Both the position numbers and the translations under genes were made by a program. A DNA stretch of 64,000 nt from Arcticibacter sp. (GTDB taxonomy: Bacteria; Bacteroidota; Bacteroidia; 2-12-FULL-35-15). The stretch lies in NCBI GenBank assembly GCA_021155045.1, contig JAJNQB010000019.1:310001-374000 (forward strand), given 5' to 3'. The notes under the pieces are model-generated. The model saw nothing but the letters and a program-made list of their open reading frames with translations. It was not told the origin of the DNA and made no database searches. Shown here in pieces: positions 26,141-35,421 of this stretch; position 1 is the stretch's first letter; every line of letters begins with the position of its first letter.

Positions 26141-28042
26141 ATGAGCGATGCAATAAAGCATGAATGTGGTATAGCAATGATTCGATTGTTAAAACCGCTT
26201 GACTATTACATCAAAAAGTATGGTACACCACTATACGGAGTAAATAAAATGTATTTACTAATGGAAAAACAGCACAACCGTGGGCAAGATGGTGCAGGAG
26301 TTGCAAATATTAAATTTGATGTAGCTCCAGGAACACGATATATAAGCAGAAACAGAGCAGTTGGTAATGGTGCAATAAAAGAAATTTTCGGAAAAATAAA
26401 TTCTAAGTTCGAAGACATTCACAAAAAAAATCCGGATAAATTAACTGATGCCGCATGGTTAAAAAAGAATGTTGCATACACAGGCGAATTATTCTTAGGG
26501 CATTTGCGTTATGGAACTTTCGGAGGAAATTCTATTGAAAATTGTCATCCTTTTTTACGTCAAAATAATTGGATGACACGCAATCTAGTAGTAGCAGGTA
26601 ATTTTAATTTAACCAATGTAGATGAGTTGTTTAATCAACTGGTTGAATTGGGTCAGCATCCAAAAGAAAAAACGGATACTGTTACGGTGATGGAAAAAAT
26701 CGGTCATTTTTTGGATGAAGAAAATGAACGCTTATTTCAAAAGTTTAAAAAAGAAGGATTAGAGAACGATGAAATATCGAATCAAATTGCAAAACATTTA
26801 GATGTTGTAAATATATTAAAAGGAGCAAGTAAAAAATGGGATGGCGGTTATGCAATGGCTGGTTTGTTTGGTCATGGCGATGCATTTGTGTTGCGTGACC
26901 CAAGCGGGATTCGCCCAACATATTATTATCATGATGAAGAAGTAATTGTGGTTACATCTGAACGTCCTGTTATACAAACTGCTTTTAATGTTCCATTAGA
27001 AAAAATAAAAGAATTAAGTCCGGGTTGTGCCTTAATTATTAAAAAAGATGGAACATTTGGAGAAAAAGAAATATTAACTCCGCTTAAAAAAACATCGTGT
27101 TCATTTGAACGCATTTATTTTTCGAGAGGTAGTGATGCTGATATATACAAAGAACGCCAACAATTGGGAAGACAACTTACACCATCTGTTTTACGTTCGG
27201 TAGATTATGATTTAAAAAATACAGTTTTCTCCTACATTCCAAATACTGCTGAAGTTGCTTTTGGCGGTTTGGTAGAAGGCTTGCATCATTATAACAACAC
27301 ACTAAAAAAACATAAAATTTTACAAATGGGAAGCAAAGTTGCCGACCCCGAATTAAGTGAAATTTTAAATGTTCATCCTCGCATCGAAAAAATTGCAATA
27401 AAAGATGCTAAGCTTAGAACCTTTATTACGCAGGACGCTCAGCGTGATGATATGGTTGCTCATGTTTATGATACCACTTATGGTGTTGTAAAAAGTGGAG
27501 AAGATAATTTGGTTGTATTGGATGATTCTATTGTTCGTGGAACAACGTTGAAGCAAAGTATTTTAAAAATATTAGATCGTTTAGGACCTAAAAAAATTGT
27601 GATTGTTTCATCAGCACCGCAAATTCGTTATCCCGATTGTTACGGAATAGACATGGCTAAATTAGGCGATTTTATTGCTTTTCAAGCAGCAGTACAATTG
27701 TTAAAAGATAACTTCAAAGACAATTTGCTAGATGAGCTTTACGAAAAAGCAAAAGCACAAGAAAGTTTACCGAAAGAAGAAATAGTAAATGTGGTAAAAG
27801 GAATTTATGAACCTTTTTCTGCCGAACAAATTTCTGCTAAAATCTCTGAATTACTTCGTCCCGAAGATATCAACGCAGAAGTTGAAATTATTTACCAGAC
27901 CATTGAAGGACTACACAACGCTTGTCCTAAAAACAAAGGCGATTGGTACTTTACTGGTAACTACCCAACACCGGGAGGAAACAAAGTGGTAAACAAATCT
28001 TTCATCAATTATATGGAAGGTAAAAATGTGAGAGCTTATTAG
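26141..28042 (+). CDS. purF: Amidophosphoribosyltransferase, enlarged form
   Basis: Transfers the glutamine amide to PRPP, the first step of purine synthesis. The N-terminal glutaminase (class II) domain has the nucleophile at Cys9 (HECGIAM), preceded by eight residues that would have to be removed as a propeptide, plus NRGQDGAG and GHLRYGTFGG. The phosphoribosyltransferase domain has the PRPP loop VVLDDSIVRGTT with D461-D462. At 633 residues it is well above the roughly 470-505 of E. coli and Bacillus PurF. Extra sequence lies within the glutaminase domain (charged helix at about 165-225) and as a C-terminal extension after about 535. Similar long versions are, to my knowledge, seen in other Bacteroidota. 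Both active sites look intact. Confidence 0.9.
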   Translation: MSDAIKHECGIAMIRLLKPLDYYIKKYGTPLYGVNKMYLLMEKQHNRGQDGAGVANIKFDVAPGTRYISRNRAVGNGAIKEIFGKINSKFEDIHKKNPDKLTDAAWLKKNVAYTGELFLGHLRYGTFGGNSIENCHPFLRQNNWMTRNLVVAGNFNLTNVDELFNQLVELGQHPKEKTDTVTVMEKIGHFLDEENERLFQKFKKEGLENDEISNQIAKHLDVVNILKGASKKWDGGYAMAGLFGHGDAFVLRDPSGIRPTYYYHDEEVIVVTSERPVIQTAFNVPLEKIKELSPGCALIIKKDGTFGEKEILTPLKKTSCSFERIYFSRGSDADIYKERQQLGRQLTPSVLRSVDYDLKNTVFSYIPNTAEVAFGGLVEGLHHYNNTLKKHKILQMGSKVADPELSEILNVHPRIEKIAIKDAKLRTFITQDAQRDDMVAHVYDTTYGVVKSGEDNLVVLDDSIVRGTTLKQSILKILDRLGPKKIVIVSSAPQIRYPDCYGIDMAKLGDFIAFQAAVQLLKDNFKDNLLDELYEKAKAQESLPKEEIVNVVKGIYEPFSAEQISAKISELLRPEDINAEVEIIYQTIEGLHNACPKNKGDWYFTGNYPTPGGNKVVNKSFINYMEGKNVRAY

Positions 28043-28272
28043 TTAGTGGTTCATCTCTCTTCAACAAGTTCAGTGCAAACTCAATCGATGTAAGACATTA
28101 GTTTGCTTGTCATAGAAAATGGTAGCACGCCACCTGAACGAAATAATTATAAAAAATAATTTGGTCATGTAATTTTTCCGATTATTACCCTTTTTCATTT
28201 TTTTCACAATTTTCTCTTTTATCATATTTTTTGTTTATATTCGTTCAGCTAAACAACAAAATTTGATAAAGC

Positions 28273-30087
28273 ATGAAAAAACTTTTACTCTCTTTTATTA
28301 TTGCAACACCTTTTTTTGCAATCGCTCAAACGTTTACAAATAGCACAGGTGGAGCAATTCCTGATAACAACACAGAAGTTTGTTTTCCTGTAACCGTTTC
28401 TGGTTTGACAACACAAATTAATTCCACATTTGGTGTTTCTCAAGTTTGTATTGATTTAACTCATACTTATGATGGTGATATAGATATTAAATTAAAAGCT
28501 CCTGATGGAACGGTTGTGGTGCTTTCAAACAATAATGGAGGAAGTGGGGATAATTATACCAATACTTGTTTTGCTATGAATGCAACTGTTTCAATTGGCG
28601 CTGGTGCTCCTCCTTTTACAGGAAATTATGTTCCAAATAATAGTATTAATGGTGTAAATAATAATCAAAACCCAAACGGAACATGGTATTTATGCATTTT
28701 AGATGAAGTTCCAGCCGATTTCGGAACATTATTATCTTTCTCAATTACTTTTTCAGCTAATCCTCCTGCTGACCCTATTATAACTGGTCCTTGTAGTGCT
28801 TCTAATGGAAATGGTTGTCAGTGTCCAGATGGAATCAGTACAAATTGTGATTTATTACCTGATATGACTGCATCAGCTCAAATAATTCAAGCGCAACATA
28901 CAGAAACTCCTGGTTTGGTAACATTGAGTAATGCAACACCAAATATCGGTTGGGGACCAATGGAAATACATGGCTCAAATTCTTGTTGGTGCGATACGGT
29001 AAGTGTTCCTTGTTCAACACCTATATGTCCTGACGGAAGCTACCCAAAACAAAAATTAAGACAAACCATTTATCATAAAAATGCAGGAGTTATTACTTCA
29101 CGTGATACATTAACTAATGGTGTAATGAGTTACCATCCATCCCATGGTCACGTTCATGTTGATAATTGGGCAGAATTTACGTTACGTAAAGCAACTGCAA
29201 ATCCAGATGCAACCACATGGCCAATTGTTTCAACAGGCTCCAAAGTATCCTTTTGTTTGATTAATTTAGGAGATTGCACTGGTAATTATGGCTGGTGCAG
29301 AGATGGGAATTATGGTACACCACTTTCAATGGCAGATATTCCGAATTCACCATTTGGTTTAATTAGTGGTTGTGGAACAGACCAAGGGATTTATGTTGGA
29401 AATTTGGATATTTATAGTCAAGGTATGGCTGGAATGTCAATAGATTTAACAGGAGTTTGTAATGGAGATTATTATATTGTATCAATTACCGACCCTGATA
29501 ATAATTTTGTTGAATCAAACGAAACAAACAATTGGGCTGCAACACCAATTACATTAACACAACAGTTGCCAGGGCCAACAGCATCATTTACACATACTGG
29601 CACTCCGAGTGTTCAGTTTAATAATCCTCCAAGTGTAACAAATACTTATGTTTGGTATTTTGGTGATGGAGCAACAAGTACAACCCAAAACCCTTCACAC
29701 TTATATACAAGTAATGGAAACTTTGCGGTAACAATGATAGTTACAAATGATTGTGGAAGCGATACCACCACCCAAATTATTACAGTAACAGGTGTTGGAA
29801 TGGAAGAATCAATGGTAAACTATTTTGGATTTAATGTTTTCCCAAATCCCGTTTCAGAAAATACGATGATAACTTATTTTATGCCAGAAAAATCCCAAGT
29901 AGAACTGGAATTATATAATATCATGGGACAAAAAGTGGATTACATGAACAAAGGAGTGCAAGCACAAGGATATTATGAATTTAATTATAACATCAAAAAA
30001 TTAAATTTACCTGACGGAATATACATTCTTCAATTAAAAACTCCTGAAAAAACCGCTACAATTAGACTGAGTCAGATCGCTAAATAG
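28273..30087 (+). CDS. Secreted lysyl-oxidase-like protein: P-domain, LOX, PKD, type A sorting domain
   Basis: A 604-residue exported protein. Signal peptide 1-18 (AIAQ). Residues about 20-165 are a proprotein-convertase P-domain (ISVLVD-like, TYDGDIDIKLKAPDGT, NPNGTWYLCILD). Residues about 188-435 resemble lysyl oxidase, the copper amine oxidase that deaminates lysine side chains. It shows H291-G-H293-V-H295 at the place of the copper ligands; K324 in SKVSFCL aligns with the cofactor lysine of human LOX (HKASFCL); Y381 in DIYSQGMAGMSIDLT aligns without gaps with the cofactor tyrosine segment DTYGADIDCQWIDIT. The family ending VESNETNN is present. A PKD domain (about 440-510) and a type A sorting domain (NVFPNPVSENT to the end) follow. 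Activity is predicted, not shown. Confidence 0.88.
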   Translation: MKKLLLSFIIATPFFAIAQTFTNSTGGAIPDNNTEVCFPVTVSGLTTQINSTFGVSQVCIDLTHTYDGDIDIKLKAPDGTVVVLSNNNGGSGDNYTNTCFAMNATVSIGAGAPPFTGNYVPNNSINGVNNNQNPNGTWYLCILDEVPADFGTLLSFSITFSANPPADPIITGPCSASNGNGCQCPDGISTNCDLLPDMTASAQIIQAQHTETPGLVTLSNATPNIGWGPMEIHGSNSCWCDTVSVPCSTPICPDGSYPKQKLRQTIYHKNAGVITSRDTLTNGVMSYHPSHGHVHVDNWAEFTLRKATANPDATTWPIVSTGSKVSFCLINLGDCTGNYGWCRDGNYGTPLSMADIPNSPFGLISGCGTDQGIYVGNLDIYSQGMAGMSIDLTGVCNGDYYIVSITDPDNNFVESNETNNWAATPITLTQQLPGPTASFTHTGTPSVQFNNPPSVTNTYVWYFGDGATSTTQNPSHLYTSNGNFAVTMIVTNDCGSDTTTQIITVTGVGMEESMVNYFGFNVFPNPVSENTMITYFMPEKSQVELELYNIMGQKVDYMNKGVQAQGYYEFNYNIKKLNLPDGIYILQLKTPEKTATIRLSQIAK

Positions 30088-30111
30088 GTTTAAATCAATA
30101 ATTTAAAATGA

Positions 30112-30137
30112 AATCCGAACTATGTTCGGATTTTTTT
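30112..30137 (+). terminator. Terminator after the lysyl-oxidase-like gene
   Basis: Stem AATCCGAAC / GTTCGGATT with a 3-base TAT loop and a run of seven T. Confidence 0.88.
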
Positions 30138-30188
30138 GTTGAACTAATCGGGGAAGATTGCGCATTAATCGAAATGTTAATTACTTTT

Positions 30189-30220
30189 TTTGGTCAAAGT
30201 TCAATTTTAGGATAAATTTG
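30189..30220 (+). promoter_or_regulatory. Consensus Bacteroidota promoter for the giant Ig-like gene
   Basis: TTTG (30189-30192), exactly 20 bases, then TAAATTTG (30213-30220): a full match to the -33 TTTG / -7 TAnnTTTG consensus. The predicted start of the transcript is about 57 bases before the ATG at 30284. This is the best promoter match in the window. Confidence 0.7.
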
Positions 30221-30283
30221 TTGCCTGATTTATTCAAGATTATCAGGGAAATAAAAAGTATATTAATTTAAAACAAAAATAAA

Positions 30284-33200
30284 ATGATGAAAATTTACAA
30301 GTTAAAAACACGATTGACGATAGTGCTGGCGTGTTTAATGATGAGTTTTGGTGCTTGGGCGCAGTCAATACTTATTAATCCGACAACAGATGGCGGATTC
30401 GAGCTTCCAGGTGGATTCGCTGGTAATGGATGGACTTTAGTAAACCATACAACAAACACTTGGAATACTGGAACTTTAACCTTTGCTTCAGGGGCAAACG
30501 GAGCATATATTTCAAATGATGGAGGTGCTACAGAGTCATACCTGAATGCTCTTTCTCAAACTTCACACTTTTATAAAGATGTAGTTATTCCTGCTGGTGA
30601 AACAGCAATATCACTTGGTTTTTCACATAAAGGAACAGGAGAAGCAGGTTGGGATAGAATGTTAGTATATACAGCAACTACTGGAGTTACGCCAGTTGCT
30701 GGCACACCAGCATCAAATTCTACAGTACTTGCTGGTGCTACTTTAGTTTATACAAGCCCTATAAATGCAACGTATCAAAATGTAACAATGATATTGCCTG
30801 CTTCTTTGGCAGGAACAACTGTTCGATTAATAATTACCTGGCAAAATGATGGTTCCTTGGGCGCCAACCCTGCTGCAGCAATTGATAATATTTCATTTGT
30901 TTCTCAAGCACCGGCTCCGTTAAATGGTATATATACAATAGATAATACAATAGCTACTAGTGTTACTATACCTGCAAGTGGTGGTAATTTTAATACTTTT
31001 ACTGAAGCAGTAGGATATTTAAATTTACATGGAGTAAGTGGTCCAGTTACATTTAATGTTACATCTGGCTTAACATTTACAGAAGGACCTCAAATAATAA
31101 ATGCAACAGGAACTTTGGCTAATCCAATTGTTTTTCAAAAAAGTGTAGCAGGCATGAATCCTGTTTTATTAGTTACTAATGGTATTGGAACAACAGATGC
31201 AGGATTCACAATTAATGGAGGGGATTATTTTTCTTTCAATGGTATTGATGTTACAGATAATACATCAAATTTAACTAATACCACAAAAATTGAGTATGGC
31301 TATTTTGTAAGAAATTTTTCAGCTACCAATGGGGCACAAAACAACTCAATTACAAACACTACAATTTCATTGGATAGAAGTAATACCGCGTCTAGAGGGA
31401 TATTGCAAGGTGTTCCTACAGCACCAACTTCTGCTGCTGGAGCAAATTCCAATAATATGTACAAGAATTTAACGATTAGAAATGTTTATGCAGGGATTCA
31501 ATTATCTGGCAATGCAACTTTCCCTGATTTAAATACTGAAGTAGGAACAACAGCGTGTACAGCATTTAATTCTATTGGAAATCCATCTACTCCTAACGAC
31601 ATTGGAAATGCTGCTACAGCAACCTATGGTATAAATGCAACCAATCAAAGTGGGGTGAAAATTTATAACAATATAATTAGAAACATTACAAATACTGGAG
31701 GACAGGCTGACGGTATTAATATTGTTACTTTTCAAGGAACAAGTTCGGTTTATAATAATAAAATACAAACGATTAGAAATGCTGGTGCTGGTTCCACAAC
31801 AACAGTTACTGGTATTCGCGCAACACACACAACTACAGGAACACATACACTAAGAATGTACAATAACAGTATCTCAGAGATTACCTCAGGATTTACTGGT
31901 GCTTCTTCTGCAACAAGAACAATTAAAGGTATTTTTATTGCTGCAGGAGGTGGTGGAGTAACTCAGGTGTATGAAATATTTAATAATAATGTAAGTATTA
32001 ATGGAAGTGCGTCATTAAACATTTCAAATGTTTGTTTTGAAACAACTTCATCATCAGGTCCTGTTTATAATTTAGGGAACAATATTTTTGCCAATTATAC
32101 AATAGCACAAGGAGCAACATCTCGCCATTATTGTATGTTTACTCCTTCAGCCACTACATTTGGACCTGTAGGTTCAACCTCTAATAATAACAATTTATAT
32201 ATCGCAAACGACCAAGGTGTTTCTGGCTTTGTAGGTAGAGGAAATACTACAGACTATGCTACATTGGCAAACTGGCAAGCAGGTATTACAACACCGGCTG
32301 GTATAGATGCAACTTCTTTGTCTATTGACCCAATGTTTACTAACATGACAACTGATTTACATGCAAACGCCTTAGGTTTAAATGGTGCAGGGATAGCGCC
32401 CCCTGCATATATAACTGCTGATTTAGATTGTGCAACACGTACTCCAGATAATGATATTGGTGCGTATATTATCAATACTTGTTCAGGAACTCCAACTGCA
32501 GGTTCTATAACTGGTTTATCTTCAATTTGTAATGGTTTAGGAACTACTCTAAACTTAACAGGAGCAACTTCTGGAGCAGGTATTACATACCAATGGGCAT
32601 CTTCAACTGTTAGTGGTGGTCCCTATACTAATATGGGTACATCAACAACTCAAGCAACAGGACCAATGTCTTCAACAACTTATTATATTGTTACAACAAC
32701 ATGTGCTTTTGGAAGTTCAGCATCAACTGCTGAATATACATTGACAGTGAATTCTATTCCTACAGTTTCTGTTACTCCTACTTCAGCATTGTATTGTAAC
32801 CCAGGAACAGCAGTTGCTTTAACTGGATCTGGGGCAAATACTTATTCTTGGGCACCATCAGCAGGTTTATCTGCTACTACAGGAACAACAGTAAATGCAA
32901 CACCAGCTTCAACAACGACCTATACAGTAACAGGTACAGATGGTAATGGATGTTCAAATACAGCAACAACCGTTATTACTTCCTCTCCAGCAGTTTCAGT
33001 TTCTTCTGTAACCGCAAGTCCAAATCCAGCTTGTGTTGGTAGTGCATCAAGTTTAATGATAAATGCAGCACAAGTTACACCAGCATATTGTACAGCTGGA
33101 GCAACGAGTACTTCATTTGAAAAAATATCGAATGTTACTTTTGGTACCATAAATAATACTTCAGCTGCTACTGCTGGTTACGAAAATTTTACTGCACAAA

Positions 33201-35326
33201 GTACCAATATTACTGCAGGAGTTGCTGTGCCAATTAGTATTGGCGTTTCTTCAGCCTATGCAACTGATGATAGAATTCACGTTTGGGTAGATATGAACAA
33301 TGATGGGGTATTTGCTGACCCAGCAGAGAATGTTTTAAATTTGGCAATAAGTACTTTTTGCCCTGCATGTGCTGGAACAAATACAACTGTAAACGGTAAT
33401 ATTACTATACCTATTACTGCATTCAATGGTTCTACAAGAATGCGTATCAGATTACAAGATCAAAGTTCAGGCGCAAACGCTACACCTTGTGGGACTTCTA
33501 CCTACGGGCAAGTTGAGGACTATACAGTAAATATTTCTGGAGGAGCTAACAATATTTCTTATTCTTGGTCTCCTGCAACTTTTTTAAGTAGTACAACTGT
33601 ATCAAATCCAACTGCTACACCTACTGCAGCAGGAACAACAACTTACACTGCTGTAGCAACTTCTCTTGCAGGTTGTTCAGCTCAAGGAACTGTTGCTTTA
33701 ACAGCAAATCCTTTACCAACGGTAACAGCAAGTTCGGATGATTTAGATAATACAGTTTGCTCTGGAACTATGGTAACTTTATCTGGTGGAGGTGCTTCAA
33801 CGTATGCATGGACAGGTGGTGTAACGGATGCAACACCTTTCTCTGCAACAACAACAACAACTTATACTGTTACGGGAACAGATGTTAACAGTTGCCAAAA
33901 TACAGCAACAATTACATTAACAGTAAACGCTTTACCAACGGTAACAGCAAGTTCAGATGATGCAGACAATACAGTTTGCTCTGGAACTATGGTAACTTTA
34001 TCTGGTGGAGGGTCTTCAACATATGCATGGACAGGTGGTGTAACAAATGCAACAGCCTTCCCAGCAACAGCAACAACAACATATACTGTTACAGGAACAG
34101 ACGTTAACAGTTGCCAAAACACAGCAACAATTACATTAACAGTAAACGCTTTACCAACGGTAACAGCAAGTTCAAATGTAACTAATGATGAAGTTTGTGT
34201 AGGCGGAATGGCAACACTTACAGGTGGAGGAGCAAGTACTTATGCCTGGACATCACCAGTGATGGATGGAGTAGCATTTACACCAACAATGACTGATACT
34301 TATACTGTTACAGGAACAGATGTTAACAGTTGCCAAAATACAGCAACAATTACATTAACAGTAAATGCCTTACCAACCATAACAGCAAGTTCTGATGCAA
34401 CAAATGATGAAATTTGTGTAGGCAATTCTGTAACATTAACAGGTGGAGGAGCAGTTTCTTATGCTTGGACATCACCAGTGATGGATGGAGTAGCATTTAC
34501 ACCGACTATGACAGATACTTATACGGTAACAGGAACAGATGTAAATGGATGTGAAAATACAACAACAATTACAATTACATTGAATGCTTTACCTACAGTA
34601 ACAGCATCATCAGATGCAACAAATGATGAGGTGTGTGCTGGCTTAATGGTAACATTAAACGGAGCTGGAGCAGATACATATATATGGTCAGATGGAGGGG
34701 GAGTAACAGGTATAACTGACGGAGCTAGTTTTGCACCATCAATGACAGATACTTATACAGTAACTGGTACAGATTTAAATGGATGTGAAAATACAGCAAC
34801 AATAACAATAACAGTAAATGCATTACCAGCGGTTGATTTAACGCCATTTGCTTCTTCCGTTTGTGATAATGGCGGACCAGTTACTTTAGTAGATGGAACT
34901 CCAACAGGAGGTATGTTCAGTGGATTAGGTGTAACTGGAAACATGTTTGACCCATCAGTAACAGGTCAAGGAATGTGGACAATTACCTATACTGTAACCG
35001 ATGCAAACAACTGTAATAACTCAGATAGTGAAGTAATAACAGTAGATTTATGTACCGGAATAGCAAGCAATGACTCACAAGTAATTAGCTTGTATCCAAA
35101 TCCAACAACAGGAATGTTTACATTAAACATCAATAATGCAAATACAAACCACGTTGTAATATCTATTGTGGATATGCAAGGAAAAATAGTGTATAATGAA
35201 TCAGATAAAAATGTTTCATCACAATACAATAAACAAATTGATTTATCAGATTTAGCAAAAGGAATTTACTATGTAAAACTAAACATAGGTTCTGATGTTC
35301 AAATCCAAAAATTGATTGTTCAATAA
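30284..35326 (+). CDS. Giant secreted Ig-like/GEVED protein with type A sorting domain
   Basis: A 1680-residue exported protein. Signal peptide 1-27 (AWAQ). Residues 28-210 resemble a jelly-roll choice-of-anchor-J domain. About 215-745 is Asn/Thr-rich with NNxI, YNNxI and NN-ladder motifs, typical of a right-handed parallel beta-helix. Ig-like domains follow, then a GEVED domain (about 935-1085, VWVDMNNDGVF and YGQVEDYTVNI). Five tandem Ig-like units of 73 residues (the last 78) occupy about 1145-1515. After one more Ig-like domain comes the type A sorting domain (LYPNPTTGMFTLNI, VDMQGKIVY, KGIYYVKLN, final IQKLIVQ). Adhesion or matrix binding is inferred. ATG at 30284 or 30287 (MM) are equivalent choices. 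Paralogue of the next gene. Confidence 0.9.
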   Translation: MMKIYKLKTRLTIVLACLMMSFGAWAQSILINPTTDGGFELPGGFAGNGWTLVNHTTNTWNTGTLTFASGANGAYISNDGGATESYLNALSQTSHFYKDVVIPAGETAISLGFSHKGTGEAGWDRMLVYTATTGVTPVAGTPASNSTVLAGATLVYTSPINATYQNVTMILPASLAGTTVRLIITWQNDGSLGANPAAAIDNISFVSQAPAPLNGIYTIDNTIATSVTIPASGGNFNTFTEAVGYLNLHGVSGPVTFNVTSGLTFTEGPQIINATGTLANPIVFQKSVAGMNPVLLVTNGIGTTDAGFTINGGDYFSFNGIDVTDNTSNLTNTTKIEYGYFVRNFSATNGAQNNSITNTTISLDRSNTASRGILQGVPTAPTSAAGANSNNMYKNLTIRNVYAGIQLSGNATFPDLNTEVGTTACTAFNSIGNPSTPNDIGNAATATYGINATNQSGVKIYNNIIRNITNTGGQADGINIVTFQGTSSVYNNKIQTIRNAGAGSTTTVTGIRATHTTTGTHTLRMYNNSISEITSGFTGASSATRTIKGIFIAAGGGGVTQVYEIFNNNVSINGSASLNISNVCFETTSSSGPVYNLGNNIFANYTIAQGATSRHYCMFTPSATTFGPVGSTSNNNNLYIANDQGVSGFVGRGNTTDYATLANWQAGITTPAGIDATSLSIDPMFTNMTTDLHANALGLNGAGIAPPAYITADLDCATRTPDNDIGAYIINTCSGTPTAGSITGLSSICNGLGTTLNLTGATSGAGITYQWASSTVSGGPYTNMGTSTTQATGPMSSTTYYIVTTTCAFGSSASTAEYTLTVNSIPTVSVTPTSALYCNPGTAVALTGSGANTYSWAPSAGLSATTGTTVNATPASTTTYTVTGTDGNGCSNTATTVITSSPAVSVSSVTASPNPACVGSASSLMINAAQVTPAYCTAGATSTSFEKISNVTFGTINNTSAATAGYENFTAQSTNITAGVAVPISIGVSSAYATDDRIHVWVDMNNDGVFADPAENVLNLAISTFCPACAGTNTTVNGNITIPITAFNGSTRMRIRLQDQSSGANATPCGTSTYGQVEDYTVNISGGANNISYSWSPATFLSSTTVSNPTATPTAAGTTTYTAVATSLAGCSAQGTVALTANPLPTVTASSDDLDNTVCSGTMVTLSGGGASTYAWTGGVTDATPFSATTTTTYTVTGTDVNSCQNTATITLTVNALPTVTASSDDADNTVCSGTMVTLSGGGSSTYAWTGGVTNATAFPATATTTYTVTGTDVNSCQNTATITLTVNALPTVTASSNVTNDEVCVGGMATLTGGGASTYAWTSPVMDGVAFTPTMTDTYTVTGTDVNSCQNTATITLTVNALPTITASSDATNDEICVGNSVTLTGGGAVSYAWTSPVMDGVAFTPTMTDTYTVTGTDVNGCENTTTITITLNALPTVTASSDATNDEVCAGLMVTLNGAGADTYIWSDGGGVTGITDGASFAPSMTDTYTVTGTDLNGCENTATITITVNALPAVDLTPFASSVCDNGGPVTLVDGTPTGGMFSGLGVTGNMFDPSVTGQGMWTITYTVTDANNCNNSDSEVITVDLCTGIASNDSQVISLYPNPTTGMFTLNINNANTNHVVISIVDMQGKIVYNESDKNVSSQYNKQIDLSDLAKGIYYVKLNIGSDVQIQKLIVQ
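33716..34825 (+). repeat. Five in-frame tandem repeats of 219 bp (last 234 bp)
   Basis: Unit boundaries at 33716, 33935, 34154, 34373, 34592 and 34826. Units 1 and 2 are nearly identical in DNA; units 2 and 3 share long identical 3' halves (the TGTTAACAGTTGCCAAAA-containing part); units 3 and 4 share the ATCACCAGTGATGGATGGAG block. Each unit encodes one Ig-like domain ending TVNALP. Confidence 0.9.
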
Positions 35327-35346
35327 ATATTAAAAATGATTACCTC

Positions 35347-35378
35347 AAAAGCGTCACAATAAAAAGTGACGCTTTTTT
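35347..35378 (+). terminator. Terminator between the two giant Ig-like genes
   Basis: Stem AAAAGCGTCAC / GTGACGCTTTT, 8-base loop, T tract. The downstream ATG is only about 44 bases away, so the second gene needs either read-through or a promoter overlapping this hairpin. Confidence 0.88.
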
Positions 35379-35421
35379 GGTCTTATAACAAATAATCAGG
35401 TATTAATCAAAAATAGAAATC

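Noticed and set aside
28043..28130. Another full copy of the inverted-repeat element upstream of the lysyl-oxidase-like gene
   Set aside because: Only CTTCAACAAGTTCAGTG is reminiscent; no paired arms could be found.
33716..34825. Possible CRISPR-like array because of regular direct repeats
   Set aside because: Repeats are 219 bp, in frame and encode Ig-like domains; no short repeat/spacer pattern.
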